Shown: positions 23,519-35,724, numbered from the stretch's first letter. The stretch is DNA of 64,000 nucleotides from Dendrolimus kikuchii (GCA_019925095.2 CM034411.1:12772001-12836000); one strand, 5' to 3'. Notes: generated by a model from the sequence alone, not told the origin. Numbers and translations are program-made.

Positions 23519-24359
23519 ACAATATAAAAACACAAGATACAATACAAATTATATTTTATCCCGTATCTTTGTCAGTTTATGGAAAATTCGTTCTTAAATC
23601 GATTATAAATTTATTACCATACGAGGTGTGACGCGACTCCAATCCGAATGTACTTCAAAATTACTCGAACGACTAGCAAAACGATTAACTCTCATCTCTA
23701 GCTTCAGCACGCATATTTTAAATTAAACACCGGTCATCGTAAACATACCCCAATTGAGGATTTTCCCCACATTTACCCAGATTCCACGTAATTGACCGTG
23801 TTTGTATGCATTCGCCGAAATGAACAATTATCGACAATATCAGTTTTAATGTTTCAATATACAATTATAGGTAGTAGCCTATACTACCTACTTTGAGTAT
23901 CCTATCTTTATTCCCTACATTGAATGTACCATAAGAAAATTCGTATATAGCCCGTCCCTTCCTGTGACAATAACAGACGAACAAAAACCGAAACAGTTAA
24001 TTTATTTTTTAGTAGTTTTTAAGATATCTTATATTTCAAATTATGTCTTCGATTAAATGCTTACTAGAGTTACGTAGTCAAATATCTACCGAACTATACT
24101 GGGGGATCCTCTAATGGATAAAATCCGAAAAGAGGATATCCATTGTTGTGTCCTTTTTTATTGTATTTATTATTTTAGTTATGGGTAAAGTTAAATTATA
24201 AATGATAATAACTATACAGACTGACTTTAAACTGTTTATTTTAAAAGAAACAAAATTTAATATAAGAATACGACTGACCGACATGACACACAAAGTCTAA
24301 AGAGAAAGAACCAAAACATAGACAATACAAACTTACAAACTAGTGATGTGAATGCACCA
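23519..24359. other. AT-rich spacer
   Basis: No recognisable gene or repeat. Confidence 0.5.
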
Positions 24360-24650
24360 CATCCATAAAAGAACCGAGGTTACAGACATGGCTCGCAAAA
24401 TTAGCAAGCTGAAGCGTCAGCCGGCCACATTTATCGCAGGTCCGAAGTCCGATGGGGCAGACGAGTTCTGGAGTAGAGACCGCATTTCAGGAAACTTAAC
24501 AGAAGAGCACGATAGACCGATGATGTGCGCAAGATAACTGTGGGTTGGGGTGATGAATGAGAACAGTGGAGAACCAGGCCCAGACTTGCGGAGGCGTACG
24601 TCCAGCAGTGGACAACGATTGGCCGACAACGAGTCAAATATCAAAAATAT
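24360..24650 (+). pseudogene. RTE-like LINE C-terminal remnant
   Basis: Broken frames read ARKISKLKRQ(P/W)A and, at the end, EAYVQQWTTIG (24594-24627), the terminal signature of many insect RTE ORF2 proteins. Several stops and shifts intervene. A sister remnant lies at 4725-5150 and another tail at 25590. Confidence 0.75.
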
Positions 24651-24869
24651 TTGACATTTATAGACTATCCATAGAAATCTTTAGCGTGTCTGACACACAC
24701 TGCTGATTTTTAAAGATGCATCTGTTACAGCTCACATTTATCTTCATACTATCCTTCCAATATATCCACCCAGATGTAAATGTGATCACAATGCTCAGTA
24801 TAGATCAATCTCTATTTATACTTTAGATAAGACCAAACCTATATTTCTTTCAATTATTATAACTATAAT

Positions 24870-25260
24870 TATCATTATATGAATACGTGATGCAAAAACT
24901 TTGTTCCCTACTTTTACGAAAATAGGGCGGACAGAGGAGTATGAAATTTCGCACATCGCATTTTTTATTATGCATAAAAAATACATTAAGGGCCGCTTGC
25001 ATAACGATCGCCTTTAAATAAAATTAGTTAATCATAAACTTAACTTAACTTAACTGCCTAAATACGTTTTACAAAAACGTATTGACAGTTCTTTAAACAT
25101 ATTTAACGGCAAATTTTGCGTTGTGCAATACGCTAATTGTATTTACGTTTTGTGTTTCTTAAATAAATTTAAGCAACCTTATGCAAGGGGCCCTAAATCA
25201 ATAAAAAACATTACACACACTACCATATATTTGAGACACACACACACACGTATATACTCT
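24870..25260 (+). repeat. Dispersed repeat (family B) with nested MITE
   Basis: GAATACGTGATGCAAAAACTTTG, GGGCGGACAGAGGAGTATGA and ATTATGCATAAAAAATACATTA form the left half. AATCAATAAAAAACATTACA and CACACACACGTATATACT form the right half. 37270-37445 is a collinear second copy without the nested element. Confidence 0.7.
24990..25193. mobile_element. Harbinger-like MITE
   Basis: 204 bases with inverted ends GGGCCGCTTGCATAA (left) and TTATGCAAGGGGCCC (right), flanked by TAA on both sides (24987-24989, 25194-25196). A 3-base TWA duplication with GGGCC-type termini is the signature of PIF/Harbinger transposons. It is inserted inside the family B repeat and has no coding. Confidence 0.82.
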
Positions 25261-25589
25261 TTTATTTATTGTTAAAGTCAAATTAATAGTGTAGCCTTGG
25301 CGAAATCTGCGATTATAGAAGGTAAGTCTTTCACAACAAAACCTTAATAATGTTTTAATTTATAATTTAAATTAATTATGGTCGAATTTCGACCACTGAG
25401 CGACCACTAGTAACTATAATTTTCCCGAATATAACAAGAATGAAGAAGGTTATTGCAATATGTAAACGTGACTTTGTTTGGGTCTTTGCATATTTGTTTA
25501 TTCTTTGTTCACGGCCTTGAGAATTGTGAAATTTTGTATATACTTATATTACACAAGTACTTTCGCCTTTAGGGTTTTCATGAATGTAT

Positions 25590-25695
25590 TGAAGTGTAGG
25601 ATGCCTTCCAGCCCCGTGAAACAAAGACGTGCGTAATTTGGCGCAACTTTGGAAAAGGGTAGGTCCAGCAGTGGACTGCATTTTAATGATGATGA
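25590..25695 (+). repeat. RTE-like LINE 3' tail
   Basis: GGTAGGTCCAGCAGTGGACTG followed by a TGATGATGA tail is the extreme 3' end of an RTE-type element (compare GTCCAGCAGTGGACAACG at 24600). Confidence 0.65.
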
Positions 25696-25699
25696 CAAG

Positions 25700-26240
25700 T
25701 GCTTTTAATAACAGATATGAACTTAGGCAGTACCTGTTCTACTTTCCTGACATGAAATACTTTTTCCCAGAAAATTAAACCGTTTATACAGGATGAGGAT
25801 TCAGAGTTTACACAAGTAAAATCAAATGAACCGATTGCGATATAATTTAGTCTATGTAGATATATGTACTTTAGAATTTTTCATACCAAGACCCCATACA
25901 AATTGGTGAGGAGGGCTAATGACATATATTACAATAAATACTAATATTAACAAAAACAGCCGACAAAATATTATTTCAATGTTAAAATAACAAAATAATT
26001 TTAACTACTGTTTATACAATAAACAATGCGGTGATTCCTTTTACTTGTACAAAATTATGACGTCAATTTTGTATACTCGTACAAAATAGATGAAGAAGCG
26101 ACGTTTTGCACGATGAAAATGTTTCAGTTGATTTGCCTATCATATCATCTACTCTGTTGCAATATTAATGTTGTATAACTTCCTAATTACAGGCAAAATA
26201 TATCATAGTGCATTTACCACCGTCGCCACTCCTAATCAGA
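25700..26240. other. AT-rich spacer
   Basis: No recognisable gene or repeat. Confidence 0.5.
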
Positions 26241-26242
26241 AT

Positions 26243-26373
26243 ATTCTTGTCACGGGTTGTCTGGAAGAGATCGCTTTTTAGCGATAAGACCGCCCTTTGT
26301 ACCCAACTAGACTAATACTAGTTCGTAAGTTTTTTCTGTAATGGTGTACAATAAAGTGTTATCTATCTATCTA
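26243..26373 (+). repeat. LINE 3'-end repeat, family T
   Basis: CACGGGTTGTCTGGAAGAGA, CTTTTTAGCGATAAGACCGC and TGGTGTACAATAAAGTGTTA, then a (TATC)n tail. It contains the polyadenylation-like AATAAA. The same 130-base unit recurs at 55103 and, reversed, at 38371 and 53589. It behaves as the 3' UTR end of a non-LTR element whose body is not in the window. Confidence 0.75.
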
Positions 26374-27925
26374 GGGCAATATATGATACTATTCTGCCTA
26401 CCACCATTCTCCGAGAGCAATTGTGGTTAGCTGATGTTGTACCTACTTACTTGTTTTATGTTCTTTATAAAATTGAACTATTGTTGCTATATTTTTTATT
26501 ACGGTAGCGCTAAGGCTTTGTCGTGCCGGAATTTAAGATCAATGACCTTAGCTAAGAAATTGATCAAGTTTTTTCTAGTAATGTCTAAGTACTTCATATT
26601 ATAACGTTGTGAATTGAGTATAACGTTTATACATAAGTATTAGACGGTTCAACCAAATTGAATTAGACTGATTGAAAAGCACAGAATAGGACACAACGGT
26701 ATTCAAGAATATTGAATTATTCAAGTTAGTATTTATTTGAATCACTTCAGTTAATTTATCTAAATTGAAAAACAGAAATGAACCATCTAATAAGATTTAT
26801 AAAATAGTAAAAACATAAGGTAGTCTTATACATTTGCAATTAAACTCGTATCATAGAATTTAAATAAATAATCCTATTTTGGTATGTAACAACTTATGTG
26901 ATTAAATTAAAAACTTTTAATCCCTCCATGGAACAAGTAAAATTGTTGTTATTATAAACTCGCGTCAACTGTAATAAATCAAAAGAAACTTTAGCGAACA
27001 TGCGCGGTAGAGATCGTCATGTAAACAAAACTGAAAACTTTCCCTAAAACTTTTCAGAACATAACAACACTAACCTTGAAAGTTATGCAGCAATCTAAGA
27101 TGTAACTCCGGGTATAAAATATACAATCCACTTGGATTCACAACATTCCTAAAAACACTGACTCAAAACCAAAAACTAGTTGCTTCACAACACACACATA
27201 CGTACACTCGTCGGCGCACTTTTTGGATAAAAATCAACTTAAAATAAGCAAACAAATTATAAAATAGCACTTTTGAAGGTAAATTATTAACTTTTTAAAT
27301 TAGTTTTAAGTCATTCGATGTGATTTAATACAGAAAAACTTTTAAATTCGGAATAAATATCAAGAGCAACATACAATACACGACGGCCATCTTCCGCCAA
27401 CGCAGTTTTAGGTTACGCTTTTAAGAGGGAGCCACTAGACATGTAAGCTTTTTGAGGTTTTGATATAAAAAAAGGTAATAGTATAATACTTTACTCTTTA
27501 AAAAATTATTATTTATAATTTAATAAATAAATTGTATAAAATGTTAAATAGTTCTTAGTTTTCCTTTTATGATTGGGGCATCAAAGATATTTCTTACAAG
27601 GAATACTCAGTGTTGCAGTATTATAACTTAAATTCAATTTAGTAGTTTTTAAGGCATTTCAATCATCTAAGGAGCTCGTTTTAAAATCGCAATCGTTTTA
27701 AAAACAAAAAAGTAAGTAAAATGCGTATTTTGCAAAATACGTCCGATATAATATTCCTCTTGATAATCTTTGATTGAGAACTAGTTTCATTGTTTGGGGT
27801 GAGTTAAATGCTTATTATTATACTCAGTCTGGATTTAACAACCGGTAAACATTAAAAACAATAATAAGATATTTTTTATTGATGAAAAACAGCAGTACTC
27901 GTCTTTGTAGATGGGTAAAGAAGTT
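26374..27925. other. AT-rich intergenic DNA
   Basis: No recognisable gene or repeat. Confidence 0.5.
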
Positions 27926-27929
27926 AATG

Positions 27930-28165
27930 GTGTTAAAAATAATATTGCACGCGGCTTCGCTCGCGTTTATGCCATCCCACAGGTACCGTACATTTTCCGG
28001 GATAAAAAGGAGCCTATCTATGTATTATTCCAGACTATTGTCTATTTCTGTGCTAAATTTCATTCAGATCTATTTAGCTATTTTGGCGTGATTAAGCAAC
28101 TAACATCCGTCCAAAGTTTTGCATTTAAATGTGATATTAATATAGATATTTGCCTAAAATTAACG
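27930..28165 (-). mobile_element. Helitron-like element
   Basis: GCGGCTTCGCTCGCGTTTAT, AGGAGCCTATCTATGTATTA, AATTTCATTCAGATCTATTT and AACATCCGTCCAAAGTTTTG follow the order of a common insect Helitron read in reverse. The ends are eroded. Overlapping frames of 70-85 codons are incidental. Confidence 0.6.
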
Positions 28166-28361
28166 TAAAATAAATACCAATAATATCAATTCTCTACTAG
28201 TAATAGTGTAATTGACTGGACAGTACAGTATAAAACACAACATAAAAAAATCAATGCCGGCATTTTTTTTTAATTATTCGAATAAATTGTACTCTTTTCT
28301 GTTTCTTCACGGACAGTCGATAGAATCGACATAAATGAAAATTTTAAATACTTACTTTTTT

Positions 28362-28760
28362 ATTGCAAAGCTGGCACACAAGAAGACGGCTTACCTAGTT
28401 CATAGAAAGTTTGCAATACAAATGGCGATGTCTACGCGTTGCCAGCATTTAGGATGGGATAAAGAGGATGGGACAGGGGAATGAGATAGATTAACAGACA
28501 GGAGAAAAGGGATGAGAAATATCCCATCCCATGATATATCATACCTCTACTCTAATCCCATAGGATTACAGTAGGGGGATGGAATATGGGATTAGAGTAG
28601 GGGGATGGGATATGGAAGGTTGGATAGAGGGAGGGGGGAGTGGGCTATTAGAACTCTCACCCATAGCACGAAAAACGATTAACACAAAACGAACACTTCA
28701 CGTCGATATTCTGTGAGAGCATGACATCAACCCTATCGAAGTGGCCCTTGATGCTTGACA
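28362..28760. repeat. Repeat P scrap, purine-rich tract and composite-repeat scrap
   Basis: 28362-28440 is a very diverged left end of repeat P. 28440-28640 is a low-complexity GGGAT/GGGGGATGG-rich tract with an internal inverted repeat. 28690-28740 (GTCGATATTCTGTGAGAGCA) matches the flank of the composite repeats at 1990 and 22250. Confidence 0.5.
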
Positions 28761-30085
28761 TTGGCTAAATATACAAATCGTGCAAAGCCATATTTAAAAG
28801 TAAGGATCCGATCGCTTAAGCTGTCTGCTGTCATTTCAACTGTTAGTGTCAATTTCGCTGTCTGACGAATTTCTAATGTCTCGATTTGATGTCTTTTTTA
28901 GGCGGGGTCTATATATTGGATTTTTTTCCCATTTTGGTAAATTATTTTGCAGTTGGGGTTTGTTGTTCGGGATCAAGAGTTTCTTGGGAAAAATATATAA
29001 GGCCAAAAATTTCAATACTGTAAAAATTGGGAACGTATTTTATAACCCTTACCTTACTAAAAACGCCATAAAATATTAGACACAGCATAAAATTGCCGAT
29101 AAAAGTTAAGTCTAAACAGATCTCCATACAATAATTGTAATGGTTTTTGGTTTTGTAATCAAATTATAAAAAAATAATGTGTAAGTACATTATGAATGGA
29201 AAACCTTTTCCTTTTTTAAAAGCCTAAAAATATGAAAATACGAAGTCCTTCATTGTGCGTGGACTGACATGCACTTGTCTAATTTTTTGTATAGGAAAAA
29301 GTTTCAGAAATAGTATCGTATTAGGGACATTTTTGGACGGATATGGATTTTTTTTGTGTAAATTCCATCTGGAAACCCTGTTATTGAGTTAATATTAGTT
29401 CATTTAGTTGTGTAATTGTGTGTGTTTGCTTTCTTCTTAATATTATTTACATAAAATTTAACTTTAAAATTATGTCGCATAATATGTAATACATTTTCAT
29501 CAACGTGTTTAAGACCTTATAAAAAGCTTAGAACAACCGCATGGAATAATAAAATGTAAAAATAGATTTCTTTATACTATTGCGATGCTGTCTGTCGTAT
29601 AAATATTTTAATCTCGCCAAAGATGATTTGATTCTCAACCGTATTTCAATATGGGATCATCAACTGTAGGAATGCAAACATACAGCTGTAGATAATCTAT
29701 TTGCAGTGTCAGCTACTAGAAATTATGTGCTTTGATAAGTACCTCTAACAGATTCTTCACAAATTGAGTCAAATTTGGAAATAGAAAATTTTATTCAAAA
29801 GACTGGACATTACCACTTGTTTTTTTGGGTGTATTGATAGAAAGGGCACTTAACTCGGGTGCTTTAGAATATATAAATTATCATTGTGGTTATAGTATTA
29901 CAAAATTACAATTAAATAAGAAATGAAATAAAATTATATTTAACATAAGAAATACAGGGATTGTAAAATTACCTAGCCATAATAGGATCAATAGTACTAA
30001 AGTGTCAAAAGTTATCTCTGGTTTCCATATTAGGTCTCTACAAAAACTGGTGACCCACATTGCAGTTCGATTCAGTGTCATATTA
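28761..30085. other. AT-rich intergenic DNA
   Basis: No gene recognised. A frame at 28846-29079 shows no similarity I know. Confidence 0.5.
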
Positions 30086-30087
30086 AT

Positions 30088-30298
30088 ATGACCTTTGTGG
30101 TTGACTGGGCGTTTGCCAGCCTAGTTCACTGGAATAAAGCCCCAACTTTGATTCCCTGTATAGTCAATTTTATAAAAACAAACTGCGTTATTTACTATGA
30201 TCTGAATGTCTATGATCCACACAAAAGTTGGTCCGTAGTACCTACCTAACTTGGGGATATACTATGTGTGTGTTTATCTGCTGTATATTTAAAAAAAT
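30088..30298 (+). repeat. tRNA-derived SINE, decayed
   Basis: GACCTTTGTGGTTGACTGGGC head, a degenerate box B (TTTGATTCCC), GTTATTTACTATGATCTGAA and the CTGCTGTATATTT tail. Both promoter boxes are damaged compared with 7830. Confidence 0.75.
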
Positions 30299-30756
30299 GT
30301 GAATCTTATTAAATAGCTGGTCTAAATTTTACATTCTTTTTGTTAATCTTAAAATTGACACTAATGAAAACAATAAACTTCTTATTGACATTAAAAGTTA
30401 ATAACAATTATGCCACAAGTGTATTGCTGCTGAGCTTGGAATTTCCAATTTTAGATGCTTGGATGATATGATAATGAAAGTATCATTGCTTGTTCAACAA
30501 GGATTTATGGGTCCATACATTATTAATCTCAGACTTTTTCTCACACTTAACAGTGTGTCTTCCACATTTCATTAAGAAGCCATTGCCTTAGCAACTAAAC
30601 CACCACTTAGAATCACATTTAGGTACTATTGAATCTAAGAAAAATAATTTTAAAACAGTTGTTTACTGTTTGGCAATCTCACTAGTGATAATGGTTATGC
30701 ATACTGACAAGTAATCTTTATGGTTTTGGAATTATAATATAAAGGACTTGGAATAC
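30299..30756. other. AT-rich spacer
   Basis: No recognisable gene or repeat. Confidence 0.5.
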
Positions 30757-31068
30757 TTTTTTTTATTTTTTATTGCAGGAGTTCAGCAGACAGGCAGACG
30801 ACCCACTTGATAGAAAGCGGTTACCATCACCTATGGACATTTGCAACATCAAAGGTGCTACAAATGCGCTGCTGTTCTCTTAAGGGAGACTGGTGACTTA
30901 TGCCAGAACACAACTCAAGGTTGTTATGGCGACATACTTTAGACCAAGGGTGGTAGCCATCCAGTCGGGAAATTGCCATAGCACCTGGCTATGGGTTGTT
31001 TTGTCACCTCTTATGACAGGCTGCCCGGGCGCAGGAAATTGTATTCTTTCTTCATTCCTGCATGGATA
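30757..31068 (+). repeat. Repeat P (near full length)
   Basis: T-run and ATTGCAGGAGTTCAGCAGAC at the left, ending with CATTCCTGCATGGATA. A small deletion follows GGGAGACTGG. Confidence 0.85.
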
Positions 31069-31268
31069 AACATACATAATAAACATGACTATGGTTTAAT
31101 TTAATACAGGAATACTATTTATTATGGAAAATAGTATAGTTTTAGTCTGATACAAACTTAAGCTTTAAGGAATATTATTTTTTTATTTTCATTATTGTTT
31201 TTTTAATATCCATTAAGTATTATAATGCAAGTCCACAATTTCATTTTAATTAATTTTATATTTTTACA

Positions 31269-31360
31269 GATGAAGTAGAGCAGACAGGCAGTCTGTCTAA
31301 GTTAATGGTAAGAAGTTACCATTGCCTCTGGATGTTTGCAACACCAGATATTGACCAACA
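31269..31360 (+). repeat. Repeat P, diverged left end
   Basis: GAGCAGACAGGCAGTCTGTC, GTTACCATTGCCTCTGGATG and TTTGCAACACCAGATA. Only the tail-proximal 90 bases remain. Confidence 0.65.
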
Positions 31361-31869
31361 TATTGCTGGTCTCTCTAAAACCTTAGCTCGGAGCTCATTC
31401 CAAAACCTCATGGTGTTTATTTTATATACATATATTTTACATTTAGATACTTATAACAACATTTCTAGACATATTCAGAGAGCATAGCAAAAGAAGGTGT
31501 TGTGTACAAATCTAAGATGATTTTAAACAATTTTTATTCAATTTATCAGCTATTTAGCTGATTAAGCAACAAAGAGTAACAGGGTTGCCCCTGAAATAAG
31601 CAATGTATGAAAAATACCTTGTATTTCAGTAACTCCTCAACGGCTTGTGTATATAAACTGTTGCTGAATGTAATTTTGAACCTTTCGTGTTTTTTTAAGG
31701 TTCTGGTCTGATTTATGCAGTAACTTATTCCCTTTTTAAAGGTACCAAGTATCTTATATTCATCCCTACTATTGAAAATACATACACATTATAGTTCATG
31801 ACAATCAGTTTATTCATTTATTAGTACACATGAAGACTTTATATCTTACCAGACTTTTCCCCGTGGCTA

Positions 31870-31980
31870 AGCCTGAATTACCTCCTATATATATATATAT
31901 AAACCTTCTGTGAAAAATTATGTTGGTGAAAACTGCTTAAAATTAGATGTATGGTTTAGGAGTTTTATATTTCATATATA
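31870..31980 (+). repeat. Helitron-like internal scrap
   Basis: AAACCTTCTGTGAAAAATTA and GGTGAAAACTGCTTAAAATT followed by GGTTTAGGAGTTTTAT match a block common in insect Helitrons (compare 34340). Borders are not visible. Confidence 0.45.
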
Positions 31981-31994
31981 TATATATTAAAGAA

Positions 31995-32142
31995 TATGTG
32001 TCTAATGTCCAATTTTGAAATCTTATAAGATTCCAAAATAGGATATTTGACACATATTTTATTATAACAATGACCAGTCGATATATTTATTCTTCAATAT
32101 ATTGAAGAATAAATATATCGACTGGTCATTGTTGTAATAAAA
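31995..32142. repeat. Two abutting zero-loop palindromes
   Basis: 31995-32056 is an imperfect palindrome (31-base arms, 4 mismatches). 32057-32142 is an almost perfect one (43-base arms, one mismatch, centre CAATA|TATTG at 32099/32100). They touch end to end and are described further in the findings. Confidence 0.9.
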
Positions 32143-32390
32143 ATTATGTTAGAACAAAAAGTATTTATATTATAAAAGAATCTGGCCCCGAACTCGGAAA
32201 GTTTGCAGCAAACTATAACGATAAAAGGACTTCCGAAGTATCTACAAAAGAAGCGGTAGCCATGACTTGCATTAGAGCCATGTTTGGAAGTTTCTTCCTC
32301 ATTATAACTTTAGTTTCCGATGAGAAATCTTTCATATTTATTATTAACAAGCTGATCTCGCCACTCCGTTAGCTCAGGACTAATAAGTAC
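32143..32390. other. AT-rich spacer
   Basis: No recognisable gene or repeat. Confidence 0.45.
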
Positions 32391-32394
32391 CTAT

Positions 32395-32662
32395 GTTCAT
32401 ATCTTGTGAACGTGGAAAATGTTAGTGCCACGCTCTTACAGAATATCGGTGTAAAACTGTTAGCGTTGAGCTAATCGTGTTTCGTATCTACATTTAATGA
32501 GTTAACATCATGTTCCCTATCCTATTCCTCTGTTTCATCCCCTCTATCCCAATAGCTGACAACGCGTTGGCGTGGCTTCTGGTGTTGCAGACGTCGTAAT
32601 CTCTTTTCATTAAGTGGGCCGTCAGCCTGTTTGGCAGCTTTGCAATTAAAAAAAAACCAATA
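32395..32662 (-). repeat. Composite repeat scrap with repeat P end
   Basis: CTTACAGAATATCGGTGTAA and GCTAATCGTGTTTCGTA (32430-32490) match 22250-22300. 32555-32662 is the A-tailed end of a diverged repeat P (GTGGGCCGTCAGCCTGTTTG, GCAATTAAAAAA). Confidence 0.55.
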
Positions 32663-32737
32663 TTGTGGCTGTGTACTCTTCACACGCAGTAGAAGTGAAA
32701 CTTCAGATACTATACTCATAGATAATTCTTCTTCTTT

Positions 32738-33105
32738 CGTAATACCGAAGTAAGAAAGAGAGTTGGTCTGAAAGAGAGTGTCTGGGTGAAGGTAAGAAAA
32801 GGAATGCTCCGGTGGTTCGGGCATGTGGAAAGAATGCATGATGAAAGAATGACTAATATAATATACAATGCAAAAGTGGATGGATGCAGAAGTCGTGGAA
32901 GGCCACGTCACAACTTCCATGATCACATTGATCGTGTACTAGCAGAAGGTGATGTCAGGAGCCTTAAGAACAGACGAGCGTGCATGACAAGAGTTATGAA
33001 TGTCAAAGAAGCAAGTGAGGTGTGTAAGAATAAGCCTAAATGGCGCTCTGTTGTTCGTGCCTACCCCGCAAGGGAACTGGCGTGAAGTTATGTATGTATG
33101 TATAA
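32738..33105 (+). pseudogene. RTE-like LINE ORF2 C-terminal fragment
   Basis: Starts inside the coding block that gives [17 protein letters not shown] and runs open for about 110 codons through [32 protein letters not shown] and [12 protein letters not shown] to YPARELA and a TGA. A short TATGTATGTATG tail follows. It is 5'-truncated and lacks endonuclease and RT core, with no internal stops. It is nearly identical to the copies at 12437 and 59362 in shared parts. Confidence 0.88.
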
Positions 33106-33234
33106 TTCTTCTCTAACTTTTATTAAGAGAATATAATGTGATGTTGACTAGACCAGAGTAAATTATATAGCTTTAACCTTAATTAAATGCAAAAAAGCAA
33201 AGACATCGAAACTAAAATACCTACACTATGTAGC

Positions 33235-33535
33235 AGACCACTGCCAACAGGGAGCGTGCCCAGAAGGATGACTGGATTGTCGCGCTGTATGGCAATACTT
33301 ATTTGTTGTGCGAAATATGAGCCAGCCTTCTGATCACGGGTAGAGTCAAAATCTAAAGAAACTCTTTGCCGATGGACCCCACGGACCTAATGTTTCAACC
33401 TCAAACGCCACAAATATATAACCTTTTCCTAAGGCTCCATATTTGTGCCGTTTCTCATCTTCAGCTGAAGCAGCGGCGTTGCCAGCCCCTGACTCGGTCA
33501 TTGGAAGATACGAGAGGCCAGTGTGTCAACATAGG
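33235..33535 (-). pseudogene. Fragment of the RLE-type LINE
   Basis: Collinear with 19630-19945 on the minus strand (GGGAGCGTGCCCAGAAGG, ATGAGCCAGCCTTCTGATCA, GATGGACCCCACGGACCTAA), with small deletions that break the frame. It covers only the region downstream of the endonuclease motif. Confidence 0.85.
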
Positions 33536-33650
33536 GTAATTATTATATTCCTATAGATTTATATGTTTATCTCTTTTTAGTGTCGCTTTCTCGTTTCATC
33601 GAGTTTCAAACACAACAATTCTAAAGAAGTTTCACTTAAAAAATTGTAAT
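33536..33650 (-). repeat. Family A repeat piece
   Basis: TTTAGTGTCGCTTTCTCGTT and GATTCTAAAGAAGTTTCAC match the middle of the family A copy at 13880-14475 in reverse. Confidence 0.6.
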
Positions 33651-33970
33651 TAATACCCAACATAACTCTCACTATTTTAAATAATAAAATTGAAGGTAAA
33701 TCGACTTTTATACGAAGTCTCCTGGGCTTGATATTTCAATGTCAAGCAAAATTGGCCAAGTATTATACTTGTGAGTACACAGAAAAGTTCCGTATTGGTG
33801 ACGAAAATTCATATAACGTTTTTAACGTATAACGAAGAAGAAATAGTAAAGCATGACAACCGCCCCGTAAGAGTAAGTCATAACAATCAGTCCGTTTTCA
33901 TTTTCATACAAAATTAGAGATTTCCCCTCAAACCCTTTCATTTATTATTCCTAATTAAATTTAAACAATT

Positions 33971-33972
<2 letters not shown>

Positions 33973-34061
<89 letters not shown>
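33973..34061. repeat. (AT)n microsatellite
   Basis: About 89 bases of pure alternating AT. Confidence 0.95.
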
Positions 34062-34065
<4 letters not shown>

Positions 34066-35338
34066 AATACCGTTTTAATTTTCTTTATTTTGATACCCTG
34101 CTCGATAGGTTTGGTTATTTATTAACGTTTCGCGCCAAAGATCCTATCTAAGGACACTTGTGTTTTTAAGTCGAATACGCACTGTCGAAATCCATCAAGC
34201 TGTTTGGAGGATACGGGGCAATAAAGAAACTCGCAAAAATACAAGATACGCGCGAAAAACAACCATTCATTCAAAACTTAAATAGTTTATTTAGATAAAC
34301 TTTCAGTGAAAATATCTAATTTTGATGAAAACCGTTGCGTGATTCAGAAGGTGTTGGCGGATATACTCACAGACAGACTGACGCGAAGTCACTTTATTTT
34401 ATAATATGTAAAGATAATGTCGAAACCATAGAATTAATACGCTTAGAACCCCCGAGTACATGCCAGTAAAGTGGAGCACTTCTAAGTAGGACCTAAACGT
34501 CTCAGTTCGCTTGTCGACGCGTCGGTCCCGTCAGTCCGCGAGAGAAAATCTCAGTGTGACGAGCTCCAATAGTTTCAATACCCTATTTCTTAGAAAGACT
34601 ATTTACTAGCAACATTATTTGTGTTTTTGTGTGCGTGTCAGCGAAAATAATTACATGGCCCTCACGCACACATCGATTGGTTTTCTCTGAACGTAATTTT
34701 GTAGGATATTATTTCTCTAGGTATTATTACTCTTAAGGTTGAAAGTATCGTTCATAAAATTTTAAAGAAGCTATTTAGGGCCTACAAACATTAAAGTATA
34801 ATTCAAGTTTAAGTACAGAAAATAAAGGGCGATCTTATCACTAAAAGGTGATTTTGGTTTAAAGAATATTTTTTAAATAATAGGGCGTTGATGGTAAGAT
34901 TTGACGGAGAAATTCCATAAAAACAGTAGTGGTGGTGCCACAGACCATAGAAATACAGTTCTATGATCTGTGAGTGACACCAACTGCGATTTATTTTATT
35001 GCGGTTGTTATTTATCAGTCGACCTGTATGATATTATATTACAGAACTGTAATATGTCAGAAGCATCGTTATTATTTTTTGAAATCTGCCTGCATATTCC
35101 CCTCACGTCTACGTTACACAAGTTGTAATATCTCAATTAGTTGTATGAAGGCTAGCGATAATATTAACCCTGTGTGTATACGATGTTACGTCACGTACAT
35201 GGAATAATTTATTGCTACATAATTCGCAAGGTTATAACGGAATTAAAATGTTCGTCACCTCAGAGTCGACTTTTGCTTGCACGAGTACAAGAAACAGTAC
35301 CTACTGTCAACATTTTAATAAATTTTACGTTTATAAAA
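34062..35338. other. AT-rich spacer
   Basis: 34260-34420 carries a Helitron-like internal block (GATGAAAACCGTTGCGTGAT). 34795-34855 resembles the family T tail in reverse (GGGCGATCTTATCAC). A hairpin lies at 34930-34982. No gene recognised. Confidence 0.45.
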
Positions 35339-35340
35339 TA

Positions 35341-35560
35341 CTAGCTGTGCCCGCGACTTCGTCTACGTGGATTTTTTCTTGGAATCCTAAAAAAGGTAGT
35401 CTTCTCTGCCAAGAAAAGTCCCGTCAAAATCGGTCAAGTCCTTTTAGCGATTACCCGGAACATCCAGACAGAGAAAAAAAAATTAAAGTTGATTTTTAGG
35501 TATATGCATTTAGTAAGAAGCTGTTTTTCTGACGTTACAAACAGACACTTAACTTTATTT
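35341..35560 (-). mobile_element. Helitron-like element
   Basis: CTAGCTGTGCCCGCGACTTC at the left border is the reversed Helitron terminus. AAAATCGGTCAAGTCCTTTT and ACATCCAGACAGAG follow. The other end merges into AT-rich sequence. Confidence 0.7.
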
Positions 35561-35724
35561 ATTTATATGTATAGATAGAAACGTGAAAAAAGAAAATTGT
35601 AATGTTGGCAATGACAGACGCTGAGTTTAACAATAAGAAACAAAGAATATAAAATAACTACGCTTATCATAAATATTAAAACCAATAAAAAGGTTTTATA
35701 TCTGTAAATAATCTTCTTAGATAT

